The notes: a model not told the origin generated them from the sequence alone. Counted from the first letter of the stretch, positions 22,499 through 32,463 are shown. The stretch: 64,000 bases of DNA from Anaeromassilibacillus sp. An172 (GCF_002160515.1 NZ_NFKS01000004.1:91416-155415); one strand, 5' to 3'. Numbers and translations are program-made.

Positions 22499-23770
22499 TT
22501 ATTTGTTTTCTTCTTTGAGAACCTCTTTGATTGCGTCTCTTAAAATGCCGAGACCCTCAAGAAGTGTTTCGTCCTCGATAATAAGAGGAGGCATTGTTTT
22601 CAAAACAGCGTTCTTTCTGCCTGCGCCCTCGATTATGAGCTTATGGGCAAAAGCGTAATCCTGAACCTTATCGGCAAAGCCCTTTACAGGAATTTCGGAG
22701 AAATCAATTCCCCAGATAAGTCCTATGCCACGCATTTTAATTCTGCTGTCAAGAGGAAGAATTTCTTTTTCAATAAATTCTTTTTCGATTTCGCCTTTTC
22801 TTCTTGTTTCTGCTTCGATGTTATGGCTCAGCATGTACTCAAGACCTGCTTTTGCAGTGATAAAGGCAATCTGGTTTCCTCTGAATGTTCCGTTGTGCTC
22901 GCCCGGTGTGAATACGTCAAGCTCAGGCTTGAACAAAGTCAAAGCCAGAGGGAAGCCGTAGCCGCCGATTGATTTTGAAAGTGTAAAGATGTCAGGCTTA
23001 ATTCCGGCACGTTCAAAGGAGAAGAAGGTTCCGCTTCTTGCGCAGCCAACCTGAATATCGTCAACTATAAGGAGAATTTCGTGCTTTGTGCAGAATTCTC
23101 TTACTCTTTTCAGCCATTCAACATCGAATACCTGAATTCCGCCCTCTGCCTGAATTGTTTCAATAACAAAAGCGGCCGGCTTTTCAACACCTGAATGGTC
23201 GTCTGTGAGAAGTGTTTCCATGTACTTGATTGTGTCAAGCTCAGGGAACATATAAGGTGCAGGAATGTGAACTACATTTGAGTCAAGGGGAACGCCTGCG
23301 CCTCTTCTTGAGGCTTTGTCAGTGGTGAGAGCCAAAGCGCCCAATGTCATTCCGTGGAATGCGCCCATGAGAGCCCAAACAGTTCTGCGCTTTGTGTACT
23401 TTCTTGCAAGCTTCAAAGCGGCTTCAACAGCGTTTGTGCCTGTAGGGCCCGGGAACATGATTTTGTAGTCCAAATCTCTTGGCTTCAAAACCTTTTCCTC
23501 AAAATATTCTATAAAATCTCTTTTAGCTGTGGTATACATATCAAGTGAATGAGTTATACCGTCGTTTGCTATATAGTCGAGAACTTTTTCCTTTATATAA
23601 TCGTTGTTGTGGCCGTAGTTTACAGCACCTGCTCCGCAGAAAAAGTCTATATATTTATTTCCGTCCTCATCGAAGAAGAAAGCTCCCTTTGATTTAGTGA
23701 AAACAGTAGGGAAATGTCTGCAGTATGAACGGACTTCGGACTCGTATTTTTCAAATGCTAAAGTATTCAA
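22499..23770 (-). CDS. ectB: EctB-like diaminobutyrate--2-oxoglutarate aminotransferase
   Basis: About 423 residues, class III PLP aminotransferase. The PLP lysine lies in LSKSIGGYG (about residue 265); ETIQAEGGI, VDDIQVGCARSGTFF and the N-terminal YESEVRSYCRHFPTVF are close to EctB, which makes 2,4-diaminobutyrate from aspartate semialdehyde. The start is set at the TTG 23770: AAAGGAAG is seven bases upstream, the resulting N-terminus fits EctB, and a consensus promoter overlaps the earlier ATG at 23818. No ectA or ectC is adjacent, so the product probably goes elsewhere (siderophore, antibiotic or polyamine-type use), not to ectoine. Confidence 0.82.
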   Translation of the reverse strand: MNTLAFEKYESEVRSYCRHFPTVFTKSKGAFFFDEDGNKYIDFFCGAGAVNYGHNNDYIKEKVLDYIANDGITHSLDMYTTAKRDFIEYFEEKVLKPRDLDYKIMFPGPTGTNAVEAALKLARKYTKRRTVWALMGAFHGMTLGALALTTDKASRRGAGVPLDSNVVHIPAPYMFPELDTIKYMETLLTDDHSGVEKPAAFVIETIQAEGGIQVFDVEWLKRVREFCTKHEILLIVDDIQVGCARSGTFFSFERAGIKPDIFTLSKSIGGYGFPLALTLFKPELDVFTPGEHNGTFRGNQIAFITAKAGLEYMLSHNIEAETRRKGEIEKEFIEKEILPLDSRIKMRGIGLIWGIDFSEIPVKGFADKVQDYAFAHKLIIEGAGRKNAVLKTMPPLIIEDETLLEGLGILRDAIKEVLKEENK

Positions 23771-23823
23771 ACCGATACTTCCTTTCTGATAACTATACAT
23801 ATACAAGTTTTCATTCATTTGCC

Positions 23824-23852
23824 ATTATACAATTACCTGTTAATGAAGTCAA
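23824..23852 (-). promoter_or_regulatory. Promoter of the EctB-like gene
   Basis: TTGACT (23847-23852), 17 bp, TATAAT (23824-23829). Transcription would begin close to position 23817, too late for translation from the ATG at 23818. Confidence 0.8.
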
Positions 23853-24066
23853 CAAAAACAGGACTATTCCTTAATAAAATATTAAGGCTGGAAAGTTTAA
23901 AAAATTATGCATAATATCTATCAATTTCAAATGATTTGTGGTAGAATACATTCATACAGTGCTTAGAGGGTATGACATCATTTGCATACTTAAAAACATA
24001 AACAATATTGATAAAAAAGCATGTGCGCTGTATAAATATCTTATTTTAGGAGCAGGAGAAAATTAT

Positions 24067-24285
24067 ATGCAGGACGATTTACTCAAGAGAATTAACGAAC
24101 TTGCAAAAAAGAAAAGAGAACAGGGACTTACAAAAGAAGAGCAGGATGAGCAAAAGGCTCTCTATGCGGTTTATCTCAAAAACTTTCGTGAGAATTTCGA
24201 CAAGCAGCTTGATTCGGTAAGTGTAAAAACTCCCGACGGCAAGGTTATTCCTTTTAAGGAGTTTAACAGAAAAAAAGATTTATAA
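24067..24285 (+). CDS. DUF896 / YnzC-family small protein
   Basis: 72 residues: MQDDLLKRINELAKKKREQGLTKEEQDEQKALYAVYLKNFRENF, a helical hairpin rich in Lys and Glu followed by VKTPDGKVIPFKEF, the layout of the YnzC/UPF0291 family (about 70-80 residues). Members are small cytosolic proteins; YnzC lies in the SOS-linked yneA operon of Bacillus, but no such neighbours occur here. The ATG at 24067 has GGAG eight bases upstream; a longer frame to 23938 has no ribosome site. Followed 50 bp later by the CNNM-like gene. Confidence 0.8.
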   Translation: MQDDLLKRINELAKKKREQGLTKEEQDEQKALYAVYLKNFRENFDKQLDSVSVKTPDGKVIPFKEFNRKKDL

Positions 24286-24334
24286 TTGATGGTGCAGAAT
24301 ATTATTTATAGAAAGATAATTTGAGGTGATTTTT

Positions 24335-25618
24335 TTGAACGAAAACGCAATAATGGGTATTGTTATATTCATTTGTATATTGTTTTCCGCATTTTTTTCG
24401 GGTACAGAAACAGCTTTTTCTACAGTAAATCAGGTAAGACTTAAAAGCTATGCAGACAGCGGCAGTAAAAAGGCAAAGCGTGCCAAGACTGCTCTTTATA
24501 TCTGCGACAACTACGACAAGACTATTACCACTATTCTTATAGGAAACAACATAGTAAACCTGGGCGGTTCTTCACTTGCCACAGTTTTGTGTATGAATAT
24601 CTGGGGCGACATGGGTGCGGCTATCGCTACCGGCGCAACCACATTTTTGGTTTTGACATTCGGCGAGATTATACCTAAATGTATAGGAAAAGAGAGCAGT
24701 GAAACCATTGCCCTTTATACAGCCGGAATACTCAGAGTATTTATGTTTGTTCTTTATCCTATTGCGCTTTTCTTTATAGGACTGAAAAGTATAGTTATAA
24801 AGATGCTGAGAATAAAGAACGACGCACCATCTGTTACAGAAGATGAGCTTAAATACATAATAAATAGTATCGAGGAAGAGGGCGTGCTGGAACAGCAGGA
24901 AAAAGAGCTTGTGCAGTCAGCCTTGGACTTTGACGAAAAGACAGCCTTTGAAATCCTCACACCGAGAGTTGACATGACCGCAGTTGACATAGACAGCGAT
25001 TATGAAACAATGAAAAAGACAATCCTTGAGGAGCGTTTTTCAAGAATACCGGTATATCAGGGAAATTACGATAATATAATAGGTATAATCCACAGCAGAG
25101 ATTTCCTTGAGGAAATGGCTATGAGCGTAAAGCCAAATATCAAAAAGCTTATTCAGCCTGCCCAGTTTGTTTACAAGAACCAGCGTCTTTCCGATATCCT
25201 TACCGAATTTAGAAAAAACAAGCACCATATGGCAATAGTAATCGACGAGTACGGCGGAACATTGGGACTTATCACAATGGAGGATTTGCTTGAGGAAATT
25301 GTGGGAGAAATCTGGGACGAGGACGAGGAGGAAGAAAAGCTCTTCACAAAAATCGAGGACGGAACCTACAAGGTAAGCGGCGATATGCCGTTGGAAGAGG
25401 TATTCGGACTGTTTGGTGTAAGCACAAGAAATCTTGATACGGACAGTATAACAATAGGCGGATTTTTCCTTGATAAAAAGGGTGAAATTCCAAAGGCGGG
25501 AGATTCTTTGGAGATTGACGACCTGAAGATTACCGTTATGGAAATAGAGGACCAGAGAATTATTACCCTTCTTGTTGGCTATTCAGATAAGGAAGAACCT
25601 GCTGAAGAACAAAAATAA
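24335..25618 (+). CDS. CNNM/CorC-type membrane protein (HlyC/CorC family)
   Basis: About 427 residues. N-terminal CNNM (DUF21) membrane domain with about four segments, residues 1-190; two CBS domains (residues about 205-330, TPRVDMTAVDIDSDYETM and RLSDILTEFRKNKHHMAIVIDEYGGTLGLITMEDLLEEIVGEI); C-terminal CorC_HlyC domain (DGTYKVSGDMPLEEV ... GGFFLDKKGEIP). Bacterial CNNM/CorC proteins export Mg2+; old haemolysin annotations are not supported. The start is the TTG at 24335 because the in-frame GTG at 24326 lies inside the GAGGTGA site. The ion is not read from the sequence. Confidence 0.88.
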   Translation: MNENAIMGIVIFICILFSAFFSGTETAFSTVNQVRLKSYADSGSKKAKRAKTALYICDNYDKTITTILIGNNIVNLGGSSLATVLCMNIWGDMGAAIATGATTFLVLTFGEIIPKCIGKESSETIALYTAGILRVFMFVLYPIALFFIGLKSIVIKMLRIKNDAPSVTEDELKYIINSIEEEGVLEQQEKELVQSALDFDEKTAFEILTPRVDMTAVDIDSDYETMKKTILEERFSRIPVYQGNYDNIIGIIHSRDFLEEMAMSVKPNIKKLIQPAQFVYKNQRLSDILTEFRKNKHHMAIVIDEYGGTLGLITMEDLLEEIVGEIWDEDEEEEKLFTKIEDGTYKVSGDMPLEEVFGLFGVSTRNLDTDSITIGGFFLDKKGEIPKAGDSLEIDDLKITVMEIEDQRIITLLVGYSDKEEPAEEQK

Positions 25619-25637
25619 AAACTAAAAATTTTCATAG

Positions 25638-25665
25638 AGGACGTGCATTTTTGTGCGTCCTTTTT
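25638..25665 (+). terminator. Terminator of the CNNM-like gene
   Basis: 9-bp stem GGACGTGCA / TGTGCGTCC (G-U pairs) with T-run. Confidence 0.75.
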
Positions 25666-25816
25666 ATTTTTTAAGGGTAAAAATTTCCAATGTGAAAATG
25701 CTTAAAATAAAGAGTAAAAAACAGTTGAAGAAGTGTTGCAATAATGTTATAATCAAATTTAAAGCTATGCATTTTGAGGCTTTTTTCGGGAATAATTTTC
25801 TCGGAGGTGTTTTCAA

Positions 25817-26611
25817 ATGGCAAAAGCTGAAAAGAAAAATACAAAGAGCAAAAAGCTCCGACAGGCGGTTTCCGAAGAGGAAAATCCGGTGGAACAGGCT
25901 CAGGAGGAAGAGGAAAACAGTCCCCAGTCGGCTCCAATGGAGGACTGCGGCATGATAGCTGCCAGTCACAAGGGGAAAAATATAAGGTGTCTTACGATTA
26001 TCGGGGAGATAGAAGGTCATTTTATATTGCCTGCTCAGAACAAAACTACAAAATACGAACACGTTATTCCTCAGCTTGTAGCGGTGGAGGAGGATCAGAA
26101 TGTTGACGGACTTTTGATACTTATAAACACCGTGGGGGGAGATGTGGAGGCGGGTCTTGCCATTGCAGAGGTTATCTCCGGAATGAAAAAACCCACGGTT
26201 TCAATTGTTTTGGGAGGCGGACACTCAATCGGAATCCCTTTGGCTGTGGCGGCTAAAAAGAGCTTTATCGCAAGAAGTGCTTCCATGACAGTGCATCCCG
26301 TAAGGACAAACGGGATAACCCTGGGAGTGTCCCAGTCCTTTGAGTATTTCAAGAGAATGCAGGACAGGATAAATAACTTTGTCTGCCGAAATTCCAATAT
26401 TTCAAAGGAAAGATACAGCGAGCTTGTGCTGAATACTGGAGAGCTTGTGATGGATGTGGGAACAATTCTTGAGGGCGAGGACGCTGTGGAAGAAGGTCTT
26501 ATAGACAGCGTGGGAAGCGTCAGCGATGCTATGGAGTGCCTTTATTCCATGATAGGAAAAGGAAGCTCAAGGACAAAAAGAAAATCAAAGCAGGAAAAAG
26601 AAAACAATTAA
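25817..26611 (+). CDS. tepA: TepA-type ClpP-family serine protease
   Basis: 264 residues. A charged Lys/Glu-rich N-terminal extension (residues 1-45), then a ClpP-like crotonase fold: INTVGGDVEAGLAIAE, the nucleophile Ser in GGGHSIG and the His in TVHPVR. In Bacillus subtilis the tepA gene stands before spoIIIE, as here (with uppP in between), and is linked to protein export or degradation of signal peptides. GGAGG precedes the ATG. ATP-dependent partners are not encoded nearby. The third catalytic residue was not pinned down. Confidence 0.85.
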   Translation: MAKAEKKNTKSKKLRQAVSEEENPVEQAQEEEENSPQSAPMEDCGMIAASHKGKNIRCLTIIGEIEGHFILPAQNKTTKYEHVIPQLVAVEEDQNVDGLLILINTVGGDVEAGLAIAEVISGMKKPTVSIVLGGGHSIGIPLAVAAKKSFIARSASMTVHPVRTNGITLGVSQSFEYFKRMQDRINNFVCRNSNISKERYSELVLNTGELVMDVGTILEGEDAVEEGLIDSVGSVSDAMECLYSMIGKGSSRTKRKSKQEKENN

Positions 26612-26670
26612 GGTCAGAAATGCCGCATAAGGGAAAGTCCTTTGTGCGGCAGTCACAACGGAGGTACATA

Positions 26671-27624
26671 ATGTCAATTTTTGAAGCGATTATCAACGGT
26701 ATCGTGCAGGGATTAACAGAATTTCTGCCAGTATCCAGCAGCGGTCATCTCTCCATAACTCAGCATATTTTGGGAGTTACCGACAATAATCTTTTCTTTA
26801 ACGTAATGCTGCATATCGGTACTTTGTTTGCGGTATGCGTATTTTACCACAAGCTTATCTGGAGACTTATCAAGGAGTTTTTCGCACTTGTAAAGGATGT
26901 ATTCACAGGAAAGTTTAAGTGGTCACAGATGAACGAAGAGCGCAACATGATTATGATGCTCATAATCGGTCTTTTGCCTCTGTTCTTGCTGTTTGTTCCG
27001 ATTCCTTTTGCCGGAGTCAACGGAAAAGACCTTGCTGATATCTGGACAGGTCAAAAGTATTTTATAATTGTAGGTTTTGCACTTCTTGCAACCTCAGTTC
27101 TTCTCACTTTGGGAGATATTAAAAACAAGAAAACAACTCTCAGATACAAGAAAGCCGGAAAGCTTCGTGCAGACGGCGCAGGCAGACGCAGACTTAAAGT
27201 GGGCGACGCAATAGTTGTTGGTCTTACTCAGTGCTGTGCAGCTGTATTCCCCGGACTTTCACGTTCAGGTTCAACACTTGCCGCAGGTGAGATGAGAGGA
27301 CTTAACAAGCAGAAAATGCTTGATTACACCTTTGTTCTTGCAATTCCTTCAATCCTTGCAGCTGCGGTATTGGAGCTTAAAGACGCTTTGGGTGCAGAGG
27401 GCGGACTTACAGGAAATGTAAGCGTCGGTGCAATTATTGCCGGAATGCTGGCCGCAGCTATTGTGGGATATCTCTCAATAGTTCTCTTTAAGTGGCTTCT
27501 TAAAACCGATAAGATGATTGTGTTTATTGCATACACAGCTATTGTAGGTATTGCTGTAATTATAATAAGTATTATTGAAATATCCACCGGTGTAAACGTA
27601 TTTACCGGTATGCCAATCGTTTAA
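26671..27624 (+). CDS. uppP: Undecaprenyl-diphosphate phosphatase
   Basis: 317 residues with about eight hydrophobic segments. Motif GLTEFLPVSSSGHL (residues 13-26) and PGLSRSGST (about residue 195) are the two active-site blocks of BacA/UppP. It recycles undecaprenyl pyrophosphate to the monophosphate carrier for peptidoglycan synthesis and can confer bacitracin tolerance. It is longer than the usual 270 because of a basic cytosolic loop (KKAGKLRADGAGRRRLKVGD). GGAGG lies before the ATG 26671. The gene is 60 bp after tepA and 60 bp before ftsK, same direction. Confidence 0.93.
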   Translation: MSIFEAIINGIVQGLTEFLPVSSSGHLSITQHILGVTDNNLFFNVMLHIGTLFAVCVFYHKLIWRLIKEFFALVKDVFTGKFKWSQMNEERNMIMMLIIGLLPLFLLFVPIPFAGVNGKDLADIWTGQKYFIIVGFALLATSVLLTLGDIKNKKTTLRYKKAGKLRADGAGRRRLKVGDAIVVGLTQCCAAVFPGLSRSGSTLAAGEMRGLNKQKMLDYTFVLAIPSILAAAVLELKDALGAEGGLTGNVSVGAIIAGMLAAAIVGYLSIVLFKWLLKTDKMIVFIAYTAIVGIAVIIISIIEISTGVNVFTGMPIV

Positions 27625-27683
27625 AGCCTGGTGTTTAATTTAAATAATTAAAAGACAGGAATAAAAAATCGGAGGTGAGGGGA

Positions 27684-30446
27684 TTGGCAGCGACTAAAAA
27701 AACAAGCGGAAAATCAAAAAGCTCCGCATCTTCCAGAAATTCTTCAAAAGGCAGAACGGCTTCAAAGACCCAAACTTCTAAAAGAAAAAATACAAAAAAT
27801 CAGTCCCAAAGAGAGGGCATGAGCCCCAGAGTAAAGGCTATTTTATATGCTGCCGCCTGTGTTGTATCAGCTATGCTTTTGCTGATACAGGGCGGTCTTG
27901 TATGGGGATTTTTCAGGAGTGTTCTTTTCGGTATATTCGGAGTGGCGTCCATAGGACTTCCGGCGTTTCTCGGATACATGGCATACATAACCACAAAGGA
28001 AAGAACGCTTTTTAAAGGAAGCATGAAAATGTGGCTTGCTGCCGGTATTGTATTTGTGCTGGACTGCTTTTTCTATCTGTTCAGTTCGGAACAGTTTTTG
28101 GAAACGGGATTTTTCACAGCTATGAAAAACCTTTACATGCAGTCAGCTTCCTCAGCTACAATATTTACATGCAGAGGCGGTATTCTCAGCGGACTTTTGG
28201 GATATCCCATGCTTCAAAACATGGGTTATGTTCCCACAATTCTCATATATGTGCTTGCTTTGGTTGTCTTGATTATGCTAATCACCGAGAGCTCAATTTC
28301 TGATGTGGGAAGAGCTGTAAAGAAAGCCGGCAAAAAGTCAAATGCTGTTGTGGGCAGAACCTTTGATATGGCAAAGGAAGCCAAGGAAAAGCACCGTCAG
28401 AAAAAGGCTATTGAAAGACAGCAGGAAGAAGATTTGTATTACAGCGATTATCCGCCGGATATTCAGTATGATGTTGAATACGGATATAACGACGAATATT
28501 ATGAGGAAACTCAGCCTCAGTATACAAATAATCCGTATATGACTGTTGACCAAAGAGTTGGAAGCATAGATATTCCTGTGGACGGAATGTCATCACAGGG
28601 AAAAGCTCCCCAGAAACCACAGAGGGACAACAGCGGAAATTTGGGTTCTCAGCTGGTTGACGCAGTGAGAAAGGGAAACAAAAGGACAAATGTTTCCGAT
28701 ATAGCAAAAGAAATTACCAGAAAAAAACAGAAGGATGAAACCTTTAACACAGACAGCTCCCAGCCTTTGGCGGACGGTATAGAAAACCCTTTTGCAGGTG
28801 TCAGCAAGACCGCCGTTCTCAATAGTCAGGAGGAAAGTGAAGCTCATCAGACTGTAGAGTATAAGCTTCCGCCTGTTCAGCTTTTGAAACCTCCATCATC
28901 ATCAAACGATTTGGGCGCAATGGAGGAGCTTCAGGGCAACGCCAAAAAGCTTATCTCCACCTTGGAAAGCTTCGGAGTAAAGGCTGAAATCGTGAATATA
29001 TGCCGTGGACCATCAGTAACCAGATACGAGCTGTCACCGGCTCCCGGCGTTAAAATAAGTAAAATAACAAACCTTGCCGACGACATAGCTCTAAACCTTG
29101 CCGCAGACGGAGTAAGAATTGAAGCTCCTGTTCCCGGCAAAGCCGCTGTGGGTATAGAGGTTCCAAACAAGGTTGTAAACATGGTTTCAATACGTGAGCT
29201 TATCGACTCCGACCAGTTCAGAAAGGGCAAAAGCAAGCTCACCTGTGTGCTGGGAAGAGATATCACCGGCGATATTGTAACCCTTGATTTGGCAAAAATG
29301 CCCCACCTGCTTATCGCAGGTACAACCGGTTCAGGTAAGTCTGTTTGCGTAAACGCACTGCTTTTGAGTATACTTTATAAAGCTACTCCCGAACAGGTAA
29401 AGCTTATACTTATCGACCCGAAGATGGTTGAATTTTCAAAGTATAAGGGAGTTCCACACCTGCTTATTCCGGTTGTGGCGGACGCCAAAAAAGCCGCCGG
29501 CGCACTTAACTGGGCGGTTTCCGAAATGCTACAGAGATACAAGGTATTTTCAGAGTTTGAGTGCAAGGACATATATTCCTTTAATAAGCTTGTAGAAGCA
29601 AACATCAAGTTTATGGAGGAAAACAGTACAGACGAGGAAGAGCGTCCAATGGAAGTAAACGGTCTGCCCGTTCCAAAGGAAAAATTCCCTCAGATAGTTA
29701 TCGCCATTGACGAGTTCGCCGACCTTATGATGGCTGCTCCCGGCGAGGTTGAAGAGTCTGTATGCCGTCTTGCACAGATGGCAAGAGCCGCAGGTATGCA
29801 CTTGGTAATCGCCACACAAAGACCGACAGTAAACGTTATCACAGGTGTTATCAAGTCCAACATCCCATCAAGAATTGCCTTGAAGGTTGGTTCAAATACA
29901 GACTCGAGAACAATTCTGGATATGGGCGGCGCAGAAAAGCTTATAGGTAAGGGCGACCTGCTCTATATGCCTGTAGGTGCGGCAAAGCCCATACGTGTGC
30001 AGTGCTGTTTTGCTTCCGACGACGAAATCGACAGGGTAACAGCCTACACCAAGAAGATGCACAAAGCGGCGTATAACACAGAAATCGAAGAGAAAATAAG
30101 AAGAATTGCCGCCGAGGAGATAAATTCCAAGGGTAAATCCTCTGAGACGGTTGATTCGGAAAGTGACGACGACCACGATTCAATGATAGAGGAAGCGATT
30201 AAATGTGTTCTTGAAGCCGGTCAGGCTTCGACCTCTATGCTTCAGAGAAGACTGAAAGTGGGATATGCCAGAGCCGGACGAATGATAGACGAAATGGAAC
30301 AAATGGGAGTTGTAGGTCCCTATCAGGGTTCAAAGCCCAGAGAGGTTCTAATGACATATAATCAGTGGCTGGAACGAAGCAATTTGAGATTTGACAGAGC
30401 TCCCGAAAGCGGAGCCGTAAACAACGAGGAAGAGGAAACGCCGTAA
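27684..30446 (+). CDS. ftsK: FtsK/SpoIIIE DNA translocase
   Basis: About 920 residues. Basic Ser/Lys-rich head (residues 1-45), four membrane segments (about 50-205), a long low-complexity acidic linker with Tyr-rich and Pro-rich stretches, the RecA-type motor with Walker A AGTTGSGKSV (about 545) and Walker B VIAIDEFADLM (about 670), and the C-terminal gamma winged helix (LQRRLKVGYARAGRMIDEMEQMGVVGP) that reads KOPS/SRS sites. It pumps chromosome DNA at division or into the forespore. Start: TTG 27684 behind GGAGGTGA; the GTG at 27675 overlaps that site. Confidence 0.93.
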   Translation: MAATKKTSGKSKSSASSRNSSKGRTASKTQTSKRKNTKNQSQREGMSPRVKAILYAAACVVSAMLLLIQGGLVWGFFRSVLFGIFGVASIGLPAFLGYMAYITTKERTLFKGSMKMWLAAGIVFVLDCFFYLFSSEQFLETGFFTAMKNLYMQSASSATIFTCRGGILSGLLGYPMLQNMGYVPTILIYVLALVVLIMLITESSISDVGRAVKKAGKKSNAVVGRTFDMAKEAKEKHRQKKAIERQQEEDLYYSDYPPDIQYDVEYGYNDEYYEETQPQYTNNPYMTVDQRVGSIDIPVDGMSSQGKAPQKPQRDNSGNLGSQLVDAVRKGNKRTNVSDIAKEITRKKQKDETFNTDSSQPLADGIENPFAGVSKTAVLNSQEESEAHQTVEYKLPPVQLLKPPSSSNDLGAMEELQGNAKKLISTLESFGVKAEIVNICRGPSVTRYELSPAPGVKISKITNLADDIALNLAADGVRIEAPVPGKAAVGIEVPNKVVNMVSIRELIDSDQFRKGKSKLTCVLGRDITGDIVTLDLAKMPHLLIAGTTGSGKSVCVNALLLSILYKATPEQVKLILIDPKMVEFSKYKGVPHLLIPVVADAKKAAGALNWAVSEMLQRYKVFSEFECKDIYSFNKLVEANIKFMEENSTDEEERPMEVNGLPVPKEKFPQIVIAIDEFADLMMAAPGEVEESVCRLAQMARAAGMHLVIATQRPTVNVITGVIKSNIPSRIALKVGSNTDSRTILDMGGAEKLIGKGDLLYMPVGAAKPIRVQCCFASDDEIDRVTAYTKKMHKAAYNTEIEEKIRRIAAEEINSKGKSSETVDSESDDDHDSMIEEAIKCVLEAGQASTSMLQRRLKVGYARAGRMIDEMEQMGVVGPYQGSKPREVLMTYNQWLERSNLRFDRAPESGAVNNEEEETP

Positions 30447-30539
30447 GGCTTTTCTCTTCCTTTTATATGTAAGGCTTTAGTTTTCTTAAAAGATATGATA
30501 TAATGGAAAAAACGAAACAGACTGCTGCGGAGGTTTAGA

Positions 30540-32423
30540 ATGGCTTTTTTACCTATAAATGGAAAAGAAATGAGAGAAAGAGGCTGGGACGGCGTTGACT
30601 TTGTAGTTGTTACAGGCGACAGCTATGTTGACCACCCCTCTTTCGGTACTGCTATTATATCCAGAGTTTTGGAAGCTGAGGGTTACAAAGTGGCTGTTCT
30701 TCCTCAGCCAAACGTAAACAGCGACATGGATTTTAAACAGTTCGGACAGCCACGACTGGGTTTCATGGTTTCTTCAGGAAACATCGACAGCATGGTTGCC
30801 CACTACACCGCCGCCAAAAGAAAGAGAAGCGACGACGCATACACAGCAGGCGGAAAGGCCGGCAAGCGTCCGGACAGGGCGGTTATTGTTTATTCACAGA
30901 AAATTAAGTCAATATACCCCGACTCTCCGGTTATAATAGGAGGTCTTGAGGCTTCACTGAGAAGATTTGCCCATTATGACTACTGGGACGACGCTGTGCG
31001 CCCATCTATTCTTTTTGACAGCGGCGCTGATATTTTGTCCTACGGAATGGGCGAAAAGCAAACCATTGAAATAGCCGACAGATTAAACAGAGGTTTTCCC
31101 ATTGAAAGCCTTTACGACATAAGGGGCATATGCTATGCTGTGGACACAAAGGACTACACTCCGGGCCCGGCGGTGGACTTGCCATCCTATGAAAGGGTAA
31201 AGGAAAATAAAAAGGACTACGCCATAGCCGCAAGAAAAGAGCTTGAGGAGTCCGACGCTGTAAGGGGACGTGTGGTAATTCAGCGTCACGGTAAAAAAAT
31301 TCTTATACAAAATCCCCCTATGACGCCTCTTACTACAGAGGAGCTGGACAGGGTTTATTCACTTCCTTATGAAAGATACTATCATCCATCCTATGAAGCT
31401 TTGGGCGGAGTTCCGGGTATTCAGGAGGTTGAGTTTTCCATAACCCACAACCGTGGGTGCTTCGGCGCATGTAATTTCTGCTCCATAGCATTCCATCAGG
31501 GAAGAGCTATAACTGTAAGAAGCATGGAAAGCGTTATTGACGAGGCGAAAAGACTTACTGAAAACCCGCGCTTTAAGGGCTATATACACGATGTGGGCGG
31601 CCCTACAGCAAATTTCCGCCTGCCTTCCTGTAAATTGCAGGAAAAAGCAGGTCTTTGTAAAAACAAGAAATGTCTTGCGCCTACACCCTGTAAAAATCTT
31701 CAGGTTTCACATACCGAATATATAGAAATGCTGAGAAAGCTGAGGTCTTTGCCGAAAATTAAAAAGGTATTTATAAGAAGCGGAATAAGATTTGACTATC
31801 TTATGGAGGATGAAAGCCGTGAGTTTTTCAGAGAGCTGGTAGCTCATCACATAAGTGGTCAGCTTAAAGTGGCTCCCGAGCATTGTTCGGCGGCGGTTTT
31901 GGACAAGATGGGCAAGCCTCATATTGAGGTTTACAAAAAATTCCAGGATGAATTTTACAGGACAACCAAAAAGATAGGCAAGGAACAATATTTGGTTCCT
32001 TATCTCATGAGTTCTCACCCAGGCTCTACAATGAAAGACGCTGTGGAGCTGGCTCTGTTTTTGAAAAGGGAAAAAATACATCCCGAACAGGTTCAGGATT
32101 TTTATCCAACGCCGGGAACAATTTCAACCTGTATGTTTTACACAGAGCTTGACCCCTACACATTAGAGCCTGTTTATGTTCCGAAAACTCCCGAGGAAAA
32201 GGCGATGCAGAGAGCTTTGCTCCAGTATTTTAACCCGAAGAACAAAGCCCTTGTAATAAAAGCTCTTAGAATTGCCGGAAGAACCGATTTGATAGGAACT
32301 GGCAAAAACTGCCTTGTAACTCCCGATAGGTCTTTTGTACAAAATAATCAGCAAAAGAACAGAAACAGCGGAAAGAGTAAGCTTTCCAAAAATAAAAAAT
32401 TATCAAACAAAAAGAAAAGATAG
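30540..32423 (+). CDS. YgiQ-family radical SAM protein
   Basis: 627 residues. N-terminal YgiQ domain (FLPINGKEMRERGWDGVDFVVVTGDSYVDHPSFG) and central radical SAM motif CFGACNFCS (CxxxCxxC, about residue 310). Full-length YgiQ proteins are about 600-680 residues. The reaction is not known for the family. Four more cysteines, in LQEKAGLCKNKKCLAPTPC, may bind an auxiliary cluster. The Lys/Asn/Ser-rich tail is low complexity. GGAGG before the ATG; strong terminator after. No neighbour suggests a substrate. Confidence 0.88.
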   Translation: MAFLPINGKEMRERGWDGVDFVVVTGDSYVDHPSFGTAIISRVLEAEGYKVAVLPQPNVNSDMDFKQFGQPRLGFMVSSGNIDSMVAHYTAAKRKRSDDAYTAGGKAGKRPDRAVIVYSQKIKSIYPDSPVIIGGLEASLRRFAHYDYWDDAVRPSILFDSGADILSYGMGEKQTIEIADRLNRGFPIESLYDIRGICYAVDTKDYTPGPAVDLPSYERVKENKKDYAIAARKELEESDAVRGRVVIQRHGKKILIQNPPMTPLTTEELDRVYSLPYERYYHPSYEALGGVPGIQEVEFSITHNRGCFGACNFCSIAFHQGRAITVRSMESVIDEAKRLTENPRFKGYIHDVGGPTANFRLPSCKLQEKAGLCKNKKCLAPTPCKNLQVSHTEYIEMLRKLRSLPKIKKVFIRSGIRFDYLMEDESREFFRELVAHHISGQLKVAPEHCSAAVLDKMGKPHIEVYKKFQDEFYRTTKKIGKEQYLVPYLMSSHPGSTMKDAVELALFLKREKIHPEQVQDFYPTPGTISTCMFYTELDPYTLEPVYVPKTPEEKAMQRALLQYFNPKNKALVIKALRIAGRTDLIGTGKNCLVTPDRSFVQNNQQKNRNSGKSKLSKNKKLSNKKKR

Positions 32424-32425
32424 AA

Positions 32426-32463
32426 AAAAACAACCCCGGAATATTATTCCGAGGTTGTTTTTC
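32426..32463 (+). terminator. Terminator of the YgiQ gene
   Basis: A 17-bp stem with one mismatch and A/T tracts. Confidence 0.9.

Noticed and set aside
23771..23818. ATG at 23818 as start of the EctB-like gene
   Set aside because: A consensus promoter ends at 23824, so the ATG would be at the transcription start; the family N-terminus begins at the TTG 23770.
24326..24334. GTG start of the CNNM-like gene
   Set aside because: Overlaps the GAGGTGA site; TTG 24335 fits better.
27675..27683. GTG at 27675 as FtsK start
   Set aside because: It lies inside the GGAGGTGA ribosome site; the TTG at 27684 is well spaced.
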